Origin: Chloroflexota bacterium
GTDB lineage: Bacteria > Chloroflexota > Dormibacteria > Dormibacterales > Dormibacteraceae
Reading direction: 5' to 3'
DNA: 64,000 bases
NCBI GenBank assembly: GCA_005882115.1
Contig: VBEG01000039.1
Span: 1-64,000 of the forward strand
The position numbers and the translations under genes are program-made. Under the pieces are notes generated by a model that was not told the origin of the DNA, searched no databases, and saw nothing but the letters and a program-made list of their open reading frames with translations. Below are positions 45,916 to 54,871 of the stretch, one piece after another. Position 1 is the first letter of the stretch. Each line of letters starts with the position of its first letter.

Positions 45916-46566
45916 GTGCGGTCGATGTTCGACCGCATCGCCGGCCGCTACGACACCGTCAACACGGTGCTGTCCGCGGGCACCGACGCGGGCTGGCGCC
46001 GGCAAGCCGCGCGCGAGACGGGATTGCGACCTGGCGGATCGGCCCTGGACGTGGCATGCGGCTCGGGCAAGCTGGCGGCGGAGCTCGCGAAGCTCGCCGG
46101 AGGTGGCCGGGTGGTGGGCATCGACTTCAGCCCGCAGATGCTCGCGATCGCGCGCCGCGAGCATCCTCAGATCGAGTTCATCGAAGGGGACGCTCTGAAC
46201 CTTCCGTTCGATGATGCAAGCTTCGATGCGTCGACCATCGCATTCGGCCTCCGCAACCTGGCCGACCCCCTCCGCGGTCTGCGTGAGATGCGCCGCGTCA
46301 CCAGGGGACACGTCGTCGTCCTGGAGTTCGTCCGCCCGCCGAAGGGCGTCGTCGGGGCGGCGTATCGGACCTACCTCAGAGCGCTGCTGCCGGTCATCGG
46401 CGGCCTGGTCTCGGGACAGCCATCCGCGTACCGATACCTGAGTGACACCGTCGACACCTACCGCACGCCTGAGGAGCTCACCGCGATGGCACGGGCCGCC
46501 GGATGGTCAGACGCGCGCTTTCACAGCCTGGCCATGGGAACCGTCGGAATCGTGACGGGTACCTGA
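45916..46566 (+). CDS. ubiE: Demethylmenaquinone methyltransferase UbiE/MenG
   Basis: A 216-residue SAM methyltransferase for the last step of menaquinone synthesis. Diagnostic motifs: SMFDRIAGRYDTVN at the N-terminus, LDVACGSGKLAAELAKLA, FDASTIAFGLRNLADP, VVVLEFVRPPKG and YRYLSDTVDTY. The start is a guess: GTG 45916 begins just before the conserved MFDRIAG; an upstream open frame overlaps the thiolase end. It is convergent with a polyprenyl synthase gene that would make the quinone side chain. Confidence 0.88.
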   Translation: MRSMFDRIAGRYDTVNTVLSAGTDAGWRRQAARETGLRPGGSALDVACGSGKLAAELAKLAGGGRVVGIDFSPQMLAIARREHPQIEFIEGDALNLPFDDASFDASTIAFGLRNLADPLRGLREMRRVTRGHVVVLEFVRPPKGVVGAAYRTYLRALLPVIGGLVSGQPSAYRYLSDTVDTYRTPEELTAMARAAGWSDARFHSLAMGTVGIVTGT

Positions 46567-46612
46567 GGCGCCGAGGTGGGCGACGGTGCAGGCAGCGTCA
46601 GGGTTTGGGGTC

Positions 46613-47992
46613 CTAGGACTGACGGTCGACCGCCGAGAGCGCCAATCCGACGAGCGCCGGCCGGAGCCCATCCAGCTCCACTGCCTCCAGCTCGCGTACG
46701 GCATCCTCGACCAGTGCCTGCGCCTCTTTGCGCACCCGTGTCAGGGCTTCGCACGAAGTCACGAGCTCGGTGACACGCCCGACCTCGGCGTCGCCCAGGG
46801 AGCCGGCCAGGAGGCGGCGTATCTCCGGGCCGACGACGCGATCTTCCGCCGCATAGATAAGAGGAAGGGAAAGCACGCGCTGGCGCACGTCGAGACCGAC
46901 CGGCTTACCCGAGCTCGGGCTGAAGTCGACCATATCGTCGGCCATCTGGAAAGCGATCCCAAGCAGGTCGCCGTACCGGCGCAGAGCGGCCACCACCTCG
47001 GGCTCGGCTCCGGATAGCAGCGCGCCCGATGCGCACGCAGCCGCAAAGAGCGACGCCGTCTTGCCGCGGACCACTCGCAGGTACGATTCGCGGTCGCCCG
47101 GAAATGCCCCGCGTAGCGCGACGTCGTCGATCTGCGATGCGCAGATCGCCTCGAGCGCTTCGGCCAGCGCCGAGGTGACGCCCGCGTTGCCCATCTCAGC
47201 GATCAGGCGCGTCGCCTTCGCGAAATAGAAATCGCCGACCGCGATCGCGCGCTCCGGCCCTTCTTCGGCGGCGACTGTTGGACGGCCGCGCCGGTGAGTG
47301 CTCTCGTCGACGTAGTCGTCGTGGATCAAGGTCGCGTTGTGCAGCAGCTCGACCGCCGCCGCCAGCTCGGCGGCGCGCAGCGGGTCATTGCGAGGGCCGA
47401 TCGCAGCGGTGAGCTGGACGAGCTTTGGCCGGAGGCGCTTTCCGCCCGCCTCGACGAGCCGGCGCATCGGCGATGCGACTGCGTCGGGGTCGACCATCAG
47501 CTGCCGGGCAAGCTCGATCTCCACCAGCGACTCCGGCAGGTCGCTGCGGCGACGGCCGAAGTCCCCATCGAGCTGCACCGCGAGCTGCCGGTGCCGTGGG
47601 CCGTCCAGCTCCACCGCGAATACGGATTGCCACCGGCCGAGGACCAGCTGCCCGTCCTCCACCAGCAAGGTGGCGAAAGCGGTCAGCAGGAGCTGGCGAC
47701 AGTGCGCGTGGCCGTTGACCGGTTCGCCGAGCGGGACGTCGAAGCGCCGCGAGAAGTCGTCGTGCTCGTAGCCCGCCCCTGTCGGAGCCAGTCGCTCCAG
47801 CAGGTTTTCGAAATCGCGGTGCAGCAGAGGCTCGTTTTCGTTGACGGCGATGCCGAGTGTCGTGTGCAGCGACTGAAGGTGGACGCAGCCGTCGCGCAAT
47901 CCGGATCGTCGCACCGACTCGCGGATGCGATCGGTGATGTCGACGAATTCGGTGGAGCGTGTGGTGTCGAACTCGATGCGGTTGGCGGTCAC
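46613..47992 (-). CDS. YjbQ-polyprenyl diphosphate synthase fusion
   Basis: A single 459-residue frame with two unrelated domains. Residues 1-143 are a YjbQ/UPF0047 protein (FVDITDRIRESV, LHTTLGIAVNENE, NGHAHCRQLLL, QLVLGRWQSVFAVELDGPRH). Residues about 155-459 are an isoprenyl diphosphate synthase with LVEAGGKRLRPKLVQL, first Asp-rich motif LIHDDYVDE (about 225-230) and second QMADDMVDF. The synthase half should make a long prenyl diphosphate, probably for menaquinone. Members of the YjbQ group are linked to secondary thiamine-phosphate synthesis. It overlaps the upstream gene by four bases in a TetR-led operon. Confidence 0.85.
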   Translation of the reverse strand: MTANRIEFDTTRSTEFVDITDRIRESVRRSGLRDGCVHLQSLHTTLGIAVNENEPLLHRDFENLLERLAPTGAGYEHDDFSRRFDVPLGEPVNGHAHCRQLLLTAFATLLVEDGQLVLGRWQSVFAVELDGPRHRQLAVQLDGDFGRRRSDLPESLVEIELARQLMVDPDAVASPMRRLVEAGGKRLRPKLVQLTAAIGPRNDPLRAAELAAAVELLHNATLIHDDYVDESTHRRGRPTVAAEEGPERAIAVGDFYFAKATRLIAEMGNAGVTSALAEALEAICASQIDDVALRGAFPGDRESYLRVVRGKTASLFAAACASGALLSGAEPEVVAALRRYGDLLGIAFQMADDMVDFSPSSGKPVGLDVRQRVLSLPLIYAAEDRVVGPEIRRLLAGSLGDAEVGRVTELVTSCEALTRVRKEAQALVEDAVRELEAVELDGLRPALVGLALSAVDRQS

Positions 47993-48399
47993 CTGACTTG
48001 TACCCCAGGCGGGGTCCCGGCTCCGAGCGCGGTCGCAAGTAGCTGCCTGGTCGTCGGGGTCGGCTGCTCGGACGCGGCCGCCGAGGACATCGACTCGATC
48101 GCGCGAGCGAAGGCCACCTGGACGGCCAGCGGCGCGTTGTCAGCCAGCAGCCTCGAGCCGCGGGCCAGGCAAAGGTCGCCCATCAGGAGCGTGGTCGGCG
48201 GCGCCGCCCGGCCGCCCAGGCCCTGCAGCCGGAGGCCGACCTCGATCAGGGCCGCCGCCAGGGCCAGCTTGGGCTGTGTCTCGGCGGCGAATTGACCGAC
48301 GCTGTCGAGGTACGCGCGATACGTCTCGGACAGCCCGTCTGACCACAGGCCCTCCAGGCGGTCGAGCTCGCGGTCCAGCGCCTGAAGCTGGACGGTCAT
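47989..48399 (-). CDS. Hypothetical helical protein, possible prenyl-synthase partner
   Basis: A 136-residue, mainly helical protein with no clear family. The segment TTLLMGDLCLARGSRLLADN resembles the GD-x-L-x-x-A helix of polyprenyl synthases, but Asp-rich motifs are absent. As it overlaps both neighbours by four bases (TetR upstream, the fusion synthase downstream), a non-catalytic subunit like those of two-component prenyl synthases is a reasonable guess, not proven. Confidence 0.65.
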   Translation of the reverse strand: MTVQLQALDRELDRLEGLWSDGLSETYRAYLDSVGQFAAETQPKLALAAALIEVGLRLQGLGGRAAPPTTLLMGDLCLARGSRLLADNAPLAVQVAFARAIESMSSAAASEQPTPTTRQLLATALGAGTPPGVQVR

Positions 48400-48998
48400 T
48401 CAACGGCCTCGATCACGCTGCCCGCGAGCTGCCGGAATGCGGAAAGTGCGCGCAGGCAGGACTCGTCGTCGCGTGTGACCACGTAGTAGAGGCCAAAGCC
48501 AAGCACCGTGTTCAGGACGAGGGGGACGAGCACGTCGCGAGGCACGGTGAGACGGATCCGGCCGTCTTCCTCGAGCCGATCGAGCTGCTCCTGGATGACC
48601 TCGCGGTAGCGCGTGAAGAGCTCCGGCAGGTAGGCCCGCAAGCGCTCGGTGCGCGGCGCCTGCACCAGCAGGTCGAACGCCGCGAGCTGGACGTCGCCCA
48701 GGCGGCGCAGTGAGTCCCACAGCGACTCCACGCCCACCTCCAGGACCTCGAGCGGATCGGTCAGCTGGTTCAGGGTCCGGCGCAGCTCCTCGACGGACTT
48801 CGCGGTCAGGTACCGCCACGCCTCGACCAGCAGCTCGGACTTGGTCGGGAACCAGTACTGCAGGTTGCCGATAGCGACTCCTGCCTTCGACGCGATGGAC
48901 CGGACGCTGGTGCCCGAATACCCGTTCTCGAGGAGGGAATCGGCCGCCGCGTGGATGATCTGATCACGGGTGCTCTCGGTGGCTGTGGCACCTGTCAT
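48396..48998 (-). CDS. TetR-family transcriptional regulator
   Basis: A 200-residue regulator. The N-terminal helix-turn-helix reads TRDQIIHAAADSLLENGYSG and TSVRSIASKAGVAIGNLQYW. The C-terminal two-thirds form the ligand-binding dimer domain. It is the first gene of a three-gene operon with four-base overlaps, and a palindrome covers its own start codon, suggesting autoregulation. Confidence 0.88.
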   Translation of the reverse strand: MTGATATESTRDQIIHAAADSLLENGYSGTSVRSIASKAGVAIGNLQYWFPTKSELLVEAWRYLTAKSVEELRRTLNQLTDPLEVLEVGVESLWDSLRRLGDVQLAAFDLLVQAPRTERLRAYLPELFTRYREVIQEQLDRLEEDGRIRLTVPRDVLVPLVLNTVLGFGLYYVVTRDDESCLRALSAFRQLAGSVIEAVE

Positions 48999-49016
48999 AC
49001 GTATGTACCAGCATAC
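48996..49016. promoter_or_regulatory. Candidate TetR operator and promoter
   Basis: CATACGTATGTACCAGCATAC contains the perfect palindrome CATACGTATG (48996-49005) and an inverted pair GTATG-N6-CATAC (49001-49016). It overlaps the tetR ATG and a minus-strand TATGCT -10 box (49010-49015). A bound repressor would block the tetR transcript and may affect the divergent gene at 49056. Confidence 0.5.
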
Positions 49017-49039
49017 CGAGGGCCGGCAAGCGGCTGGGG

Positions 49040-49045
49040 GATAAT
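49040..49045 (+). promoter_or_regulatory. -10 box for the KDPG-aldolase-like gene
   Basis: GATAAT at 49040-49045 in GGGGATAATTCC, ten bases before GTG 49056, the same element as upstream of 35520. Confidence 0.45.
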
Positions 49046-49055
49046 TCCCTGCGGC

Positions 49056-49688
49056 GTGCGGTCCATCGCCGAAGCTTTCCCCAACCGTATTTGCGGCGTG
49101 CTGCGCACCGAGAACGCCGACGCCGGATTTCAGGCCTGCCTGACGGCGCTCGAAGCGGGCGTGTTCACGATCGAGATCACGAAGACGGTCCCGTCGTGCT
49201 TCGAGCTGATCAAAGGGCTCATCGCCACGACGGGAGGCAGGTATTCGGTCGGTGTGGGGACGGTGTGGGATCCGGGCGCGGTGACTGAGGCCAAGCAGGC
49301 CGGTGCCTCGTTCGTCGTGACGCCGGTTCTGCTGCCCGAGGTCGCCGACGCTTGCCGCAAGGAGGACATCCTGTGTGTCCTTGGCGCGCTGACCCCTACC
49401 GAGATCTACCAGGCGAGGCTTTCAGGCGCGGCGCTGGTGAAGGTGTTCCCAATCACACCGGTGGGTGGACCTCGCTACATCGAATCACTGAACGGCCCGC
49501 TCGCCGGCGTTCCGTTCTGGGTTTCGGGCGGAGTGCCAATCGAGGACATAGGCGCCTACCTGCGGCTTGGCGTCAAGGCGGTGGGGCTCACGGGATCGCT
49601 GTTTCCTGCCGAAGCGCTCGCGACCAAGGACATGGAAACGATCCGGCGAAACGCCGAGCGGGCCGCTCGGGCGGCGGCGGCCGGCTAA
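49056..49688 (+). CDS. eda: KDPG/KHG aldolase
   Basis: A 210-residue class I aldolase barrel of the 2-dehydro-3-deoxyphosphogluconate / 4-hydroxy-2-oxoglutarate type, splitting its substrate to pyruvate plus glyceraldehyde 3-phosphate or glyoxylate. The catalytic Glu is in TIEITKTVP and the Schiff-base Lys in ALVKVFPITPVGG. GAGASF-like TPVLLPEV and WVSGGVP complete the active site. I chose GTG 49056 because the -10 box is just before it, although the frame is open to 48951. It is divergent from tetR. Confidence 0.85.
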   Translation: MRSIAEAFPNRICGVLRTENADAGFQACLTALEAGVFTIEITKTVPSCFELIKGLIATTGGRYSVGVGTVWDPGAVTEAKQAGASFVVTPVLLPEVADACRKEDILCVLGALTPTEIYQARLSGAALVKVFPITPVGGPRYIESLNGPLAGVPFWVSGGVPIEDIGAYLRLGVKAVGLTGSLFPAEALATKDMETIRRNAERAARAAAAG

Positions 49689-49689
49689 C

Positions 49690-49790
49690 TCCAACCCGGC
49701 CCTCCGGCGCCGCCCCATCCCCCGCCTCCGGCGGGTACTTGCCCATAAATGGGGAAGAGTTCCACATCTCCCGACAAGTGGGGAGGCGTT
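49690..49790 (+). repeat. Palindromic repeat, one full copy plus a partial
   Basis: GCCCCATCCCCCGCCTCCGG-CGGGTACTTGCCCATAAATG-GGGAAGAGTTCC is a full copy, followed by ACATCTCCCGACAAGTGGGG-AGGCGTTGGG, a partial one. It lies between the convergent aldolase and pilin genes. Confidence 0.75.
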
Positions 49791-49799
49791 GGGTCCGAG

Positions 49800-49973
49800 C
49801 TAGCAGCCCACCTTGTAGTTGCACATGGTCGCGGTGATATTCGAGTACAAGTTCATCACCTGGCCGCCGGTCGTGATCAGCGCGATGATCACGATGAGCA
49901 CCACGAGCGCCAGGATCAAGGCGAACTCGACCATGCCCTGGGCGCGCTGACGGGAACGAGCCCGGTTCAGCAC
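49800..49973 (-). CDS. Flp-type pilin, copy 1
   Basis: A 57-residue small pilin-like protein. A basic leader (MLNRARSRQRAQG) is followed by MVEFALILALVVLIVIIALI, the hydrophobic helix with the Glu of Flp/type IVb prepilins, then TTGGQVMNLYSNITATMCNY and a terminal Cys. The leader would be cut after Gly. GTG 49973 gives a length like its paralogue; the frame is open to 49991. It overlaps the stop of copy 2 by seven bases. Confidence 0.75.
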   Translation of the reverse strand: MLNRARSRQRAQGMVEFALILALVVLIVIIALITTGGQVMNLYSNITATMCNYKVGC

Positions 49974-50134
49974 CCCACGTGGTAGCTGCACATGGTGGCC
50001 GTGATGTTCGAGTAGACGTTCAACAACTGGCCGCCAGTCGTGATCAGAGCAACGATCACGATCAGGGCGATAAGCGCAAGAATCAGCGCGTACTCGACCA
50101 TTCCCTGTGCGGATTGCAAGTTCAATTGGCGCAT
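49967..50134 (-). CDS. Flp-type pilin, copy 2
   Basis: A 55-residue paralogue of the downstream pilin: leader MRQLNLQSAQG, then MVEYALILALIALIVIVALI, TTGGQLLNVYSNITATMCSY and HVGC. ATG at 50134 overlaps the stop of the molybdenum-hydroxylase FAD subunit in TGATG, so it is apparently translated from the same message. The two pilins differ at only about a dozen positions outside the leader. Confidence 0.75.
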   Translation of the reverse strand: MRQLNLQSAQGMVEYALILALIALIVIVALITTGGQLLNVYSNITATMCSYHVGC

Positions 50135-51141
50135 CACCGGCCTGAAAGCTTAACCACTGAGGCCCCCCCGTTGGTCGTTGCTCGCGCCAAAGCTTGCTCG
50201 ACGACGACGCGAACCATTCGCTTCCGCCAGAAGTGGCTGAGGTCGGCGTTGTCGAGAGGTTTTGCCGGCTTGGCCGCCAGCTCGGCCGCTTCCCGTACGA
50301 CGTCCGCTTCCAGCCGTTTTCCCTTCAGGAAAACTTCAGCCGCGGTCGCTTCCAACGGGTACGAGGCAACCGCCGACAAGACGATCCGGCAGCCGCTGAC
50401 GACTTCGCCATCGAGCTGGAGCGCGACCGCCGCGCCCGCGACCGGGAAGTCGATCGAGCCACGCCGCCGGAGCTTTACGTAGGCGCTGCGCGTGTTCGGG
50501 CTCCCTTTGAGTCGAAGCGCGGTGACAACCTCTGACGGCTGCTTCGCCATGTACTCGATGCCGTCGTCGCGGTAGAGCGAGGCGACGGGAACCTCGCGCT
50601 CGCCATCCACGCCGACCAGCGTCACGACTCCTTCGAGGGCCATCGCCATGGGCGCAGTGTCCGACGAAGAGACGGCCCAGCACCGGGGACTGCTCGGTGC
50701 GACGAGACAGATGTCCCCATCTTTCTTCAAACAGAACCCGGCAGCCTTGCGCCACTCGTAGGTCATGTCGTAGTAGTTGCATCGCGTGTCGACGCAGAGG
50801 TTTCCTCCGATGGTGCCGGCGTTGCGCAAGGGGGGAGACGAGACGAGACCGGCGGCTTGTGCGTAGCCAGTGAAGTGTTCGTTCAGATGCGCGTTGTGTG
50901 CGGCGGCGCTCAAGGTTACGCCTGCGTCGATGCTGTGCTCGGCGGACCCGTTGCGGATCTCGCGCGGCAGGAAATCGAGCCCGATCAATGTGTCGATCTC
51001 GAACTGGCGGCGTTTCAGTTTTGGAAATAGGTCGGTGCCTCCGGCCACGAACATCGCGCTCGGGCCCAGACCCGCCGCCATCTTCGCGGCCTCGCGCGCC
51101 GTCTTCGGCTGCAGGTAATTAAATCGCGGCAGTCGCAGCAT
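50134..51141 (-). CDS. hcrB: 4-hydroxybenzoyl-CoA reductase-type beta (FAD, 4Fe-4S) subunit
   Basis: A 335-residue FAD-binding subunit of a molybdenum hydroxylase. FAD loops: FVAGGTDLFPKLK and RNAGTIGGNLCVDTRC. It carries an insertion with four Cys at 121, 137, 145 and 154 (spacing 16/8/9), the pattern I recall for the extra 4Fe-4S cluster unique to 4-hydroxybenzoyl-CoA reductase (Cys122/138/146/155 in Thauera). That enzyme reductively removes the para-hydroxyl to give benzoyl-CoA. It overlaps the Mo subunit by 23 bases upstream. Substrate specificity is inferred from the insertion only. Confidence 0.82.
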   Translation of the reverse strand: MLRLPRFNYLQPKTAREAAKMAAGLGPSAMFVAGGTDLFPKLKRRQFEIDTLIGLDFLPREIRNGSAEHSIDAGVTLSAAAHNAHLNEHFTGYAQAAGLVSSPPLRNAGTIGGNLCVDTRCNYYDMTYEWRKAAGFCLKKDGDICLVAPSSPRCWAVSSSDTAPMAMALEGVVTLVGVDGEREVPVASLYRDDGIEYMAKQPSEVVTALRLKGSPNTRSAYVKLRRRGSIDFPVAGAAVALQLDGEVVSGCRIVLSAVASYPLEATAAEVFLKGKRLEADVVREAAELAAKPAKPLDNADLSHFWRKRMVRVVVEQALARATTNGGASVVKLSGR

Positions 51142-53531
51142 CGAGGTCCTTGGGCGGTGGCTCTACTTTGATCACCGGCGGATACGGAATCGACGGAAAG
51201 CGCGGCGGTCCGTAGCGCGCGGGCTCTCCTTTCTCTTTGCGGCGCAACGCCTCGACCACTTTCTCGGGCGTCACTGGGATCTCGTCGATCCACACCCCAA
51301 GGGCGTCGAACACCGCGGCGCACAGCGCCGGCGGGACTGGGAGCAGCGGGCCCTGTCCTGCCTCCTTCGCGCCGTAGGGCCCTTCCGGGTCAACCGTCTC
51401 GACGATGAACGTCTCGATCTCCGGCGTATCCAGAAACGTGGGTGACTTGTACTCCAGCATCGACGGCCACTTGTGCAGGCCTTTGCGAAATGCCTGCTCT
51501 TCCATCAGAGCTTCCCCTAGGCCCATGTACACGCTTCCCTCGACCTGTCCCTCGACAAGCAGCGGGTTAATGGCGCGGCCCACGTCGTGGGCGATCCACA
51601 CTTTGTTCACGCGCACCAGCCCCGTGCGCGCGTCCGCGTCGAGGTCGACTACGCAAGCGGAGTAGCTGTACGCGGGACTTGGTCCGACACCAGAGCCCTT
51701 GAACGGCCCGGCGATCTTGGGCGGCGTGTAGCTTCCCGCGCTGGTCAGGGTGCCGAACCGCGCCTCGGCCAGGATGCTTGCTTCCTCGAAGCTGAGGTCG
51801 CCGATGCGGCCGTCGGTCACCTCGACGTCGGCAGGGTCGCGGCTCATCTTCGCCGCCGCGGCCTCCACAAGCTTCGCGCGCATCTTTCGCGCGGCTTCGA
51901 GCGCCGCGTTGCCCGCCATGAACGTCACACGTGAGGAATAGGAACCCAGGTCGATGGGAGTCGTGTCGGTGTCGGCGGTTACCAGGCGGATGTCGGGAGG
52001 CTGGAGTCCAAGCTCCTCGGCCACGATCGAGGCCAGCACCGAATCTGATCCCTGCCCTATGTCCATGGCACCGCAGAAGACGGTGATGCCTCCCCGGTCG
52101 ACCTTGATCTGCACCTCGGAATGGGGCATATCGTTCCAGTAGATGGCCGTACCCGCGCCGGACATGTAGCTGGAAATGGCGAAGCCCATACCGTGACCCG
52201 CGCGCCTGGTCCGATCTTGATAACCGGACGCGTTCATCACGCGCTCGGTGCACTCTTCGAGTCCGCACGAGGTGACGCGTAGCCAGTTCACGGTCCTGCT
52301 GTAGGGCTTGACGAAGTTGCGCCGTTTGAGGTCGACCGGATCCAGGCCGAGGTCGCGCGCGATCTTCTCCAGGTGGAGCTCCAACGCGAAGCGCGGCTGC
52401 GGAGTGCCATGCCCACGCTTGGGTCCGCAAGGCGGTTTGTTGGTGAACACACGACAGCCTTCGAAACGGTAGGCGGGAATATCGTAAGTGACGGTCTGGA
52501 GCGCACCCGTGTAGAAGGTGGAGGCGACTCCGTATGAGCCGTAGGCGCCTCCATCGAGGGCGCTGCGGAAATGCATCGCGGTGATGCGGCCCTCGCGCGT
52601 CACGCCGGTCCTGACCCACATCAGCACGGGATGCCGGCCGCGGTGCGCGTAGAAAACCTCTTCGCGGCTGAGGGTGCACTTGACGGGCCGACCGGTGAGC
52701 ATCGCGAGCTTGGCGACGATGATCTCGTGCGCGAAGGGATCGGTCTTTCCACCGAAGCCTCCGCCGTGTGCCGCTCCGATCACGCGGATCCGGTTCATCG
52801 GCAGCTCGAGCACCTTCGACAGGGCGCGGTGCACGTAATGGACGACCTGGGTCGATGACCAGAGCGTCACCTTGCCGTCGACAAACGTCGCGATGGCGCT
52901 GTGCTGCTCCATCGGCAGGTGCGTGTTGCCCTGAAAGAAGAAGACGTCCTCGCGGACATGCTCGGCGCGGCTGAATCCGTCGTCCACATCTCCGAACTCC
53001 AGCGCCACGAACTTGTGGACATTGTTGGGGCCGCCGTAGTCCTGGACCCGCTCGTCTTTCGGGGGCTGTAGCGCGGCGTCGATCGACATCACCGGCTCGA
53101 GGACCTCGTATTCGACGTTGATCGCGTCGCAGGCCGCGGCCGCGATCTCTTCCTCGGTCGCCGCGACCGCAGCGATTGGGTCGCCGACGTAGCGGACCTT
53201 TTCGTGCTCGAGGGCGCGCTCGTCCTGCGTGACGGGGAGGATGCCGAACTTGATCGGAAGGTCCGCGCCGGTGATCACAGCGATGACGCCCGGGATGCGA
53301 CGGGCGGCGGAGGTGTCGATCGAGAGGATGCGCGCGTGCGGGTGCGGGCTGCGCAGGATCTTGCAGTGCAGGGTGCGCGCCGGCAGCATGTCGTCCGCGT
53401 ACACCGCGCGCCCGGTGACCTTCGTCGCGGCGTCGACCTTCGGCAGCGGCTTGCCCACCACCTTGAGGTCAGCGCTTTCACCTCCCCGCCTTGCCGGGGA
53501 GGTCGACGGCCTAGCCGGCGGGAGGGGGTTT

Positions 53532-53539
<8 letters not shown>
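51119..53539 (-). CDS. hcrA: 4-hydroxybenzoyl-CoA reductase-type alpha (molybdopterin) subunit
   Basis: An 806-residue xanthine-oxidase-family catalytic subunit that binds the molybdenum cofactor. Seen: GKPLPKVDAATKVTGRAVYA, GNTHLPMEQHSA, IGAAHGGGFGGKTDPFA, KPPCGPKRGHGTPQPRFALE, FCGAMDIGQGSDSVLA and the catalytic Glu in GAKEAGQGP. The CO-dehydrogenase AYxCSFR motif is absent. The first about 20 residues (NPLPPARPSTSPARRGG) derive from a palindromic repeat; ATG 53539 overlaps the iron-sulphur subunit by eight bases, which fixes the start. Confidence 0.88.
53479..53535 (-). repeat. Palindromic repeat forming the hcrA N-terminus
   Basis: CACCTCCCCGCCTTGCCGGG-GAGGTCGACGGCCTAGCCGG-CGGGAGGGGG, related to the copy at 10048-10112. 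It is translated as residues 4-20 of the Mo subunit. Confidence 0.65.
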
Positions 53540-54028
<489 letters not shown>

Positions 54029-54029
<1 letters not shown>

Positions 54030-54808
54030 CAAGATCCGAGCATATTCCTGACCGCTTTCGCGCACTCCCAGAGATCCGGCACCACCGCCTCAGCACGGCT
54101 CATCGCGGGTGCGGGGTCGTCGGGATGGACGAGGATCGCCCGCATGCCCAGCTCGAGCGCCGGCTCGATGTCGTTCTCCTCGCGGTTGCCGATGACAACG
54201 CATTTCTCGGCGCCGACGCCCGCCCATCGCATCGCCATCTCAAACACCGCGGGATGTGGCTTCAGGCGTCCCGCGTCGACCGAGGTGATGACGCCGTCTA
54301 TGTGCTCGGCCATGCCCAGCAGGCGAAAGTCCTCCCAGTAGCTGTCGGCGTCGCGCCAGTACGTGTTGCTGGCGATGACGTTGCGCATGCCAAGGCGGCG
54401 GATCTCGGCGAGGAGCTCGACGGCCCCGGGCAGCGGCTTCATCCGGTCGGAGACGGGGATCGACATGGCGCGACGGATGCGCCGGATCGTGTCTGCGTCC
54501 GCCGGCAGACCGCAACGGCTGAGGCTCGCGCTAATGAGCAACTCGGCCGGCGAGTTGATCGAGACCTTGTTCTCGGTCGAGATGGTGCGCGCCTCGTCGC
54601 CCGGCCGGCTGCTCTCGATCAGGTCATCCGCCAGCGCCTCGACCGTCGCCGCCTCGATCCCGGGCATCGCGGCTCGAATCCGGACCCGACGGCCAACGGC
54701 ATCTTCCTTGCGGATCGGCCAGGAATTCGGCCACAACGTGCCGCCCACGTCGATCAGTGCGACTTGCAGCCTCCCCACTCGCTGGGGATTCTGGCCGGGC
54801 GCGTTCAC
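54029..54808 (-). CDS. HAD-superfamily protein with altered motif I
   Basis: A 259-residue HAD-fold protein. Motif I reads VALIDVGGTLW, so the second Asp of the usual DxDxT is Gly. Motif II lies in NVIASNTYW, and motifs III/IV in RLKPHPAVFEMA and VVIGNREENDIEPA. Loss of the general acid/base suggests altered or weak phosphatase activity. It is the first gene of the reductase operon (TGATG overlap with the 2Fe-2S subunit). A role in that pathway is possible but unproven. Confidence 0.8.
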
Positions 54809-54871
54809 GCGCCCGGCCTGGTGGTGGTGAGTGGTCGGGCCACTGCCGCGGTGTCTCCTATGATCGCCTCC

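Noticed and set aside
54125-54871. An N-terminal extension of chorismate synthase of about 250 residues
   Set aside because: The extra frame is antisense to the HAD gene; chorismate synthases begin MLRFLT at the ATG 54872.
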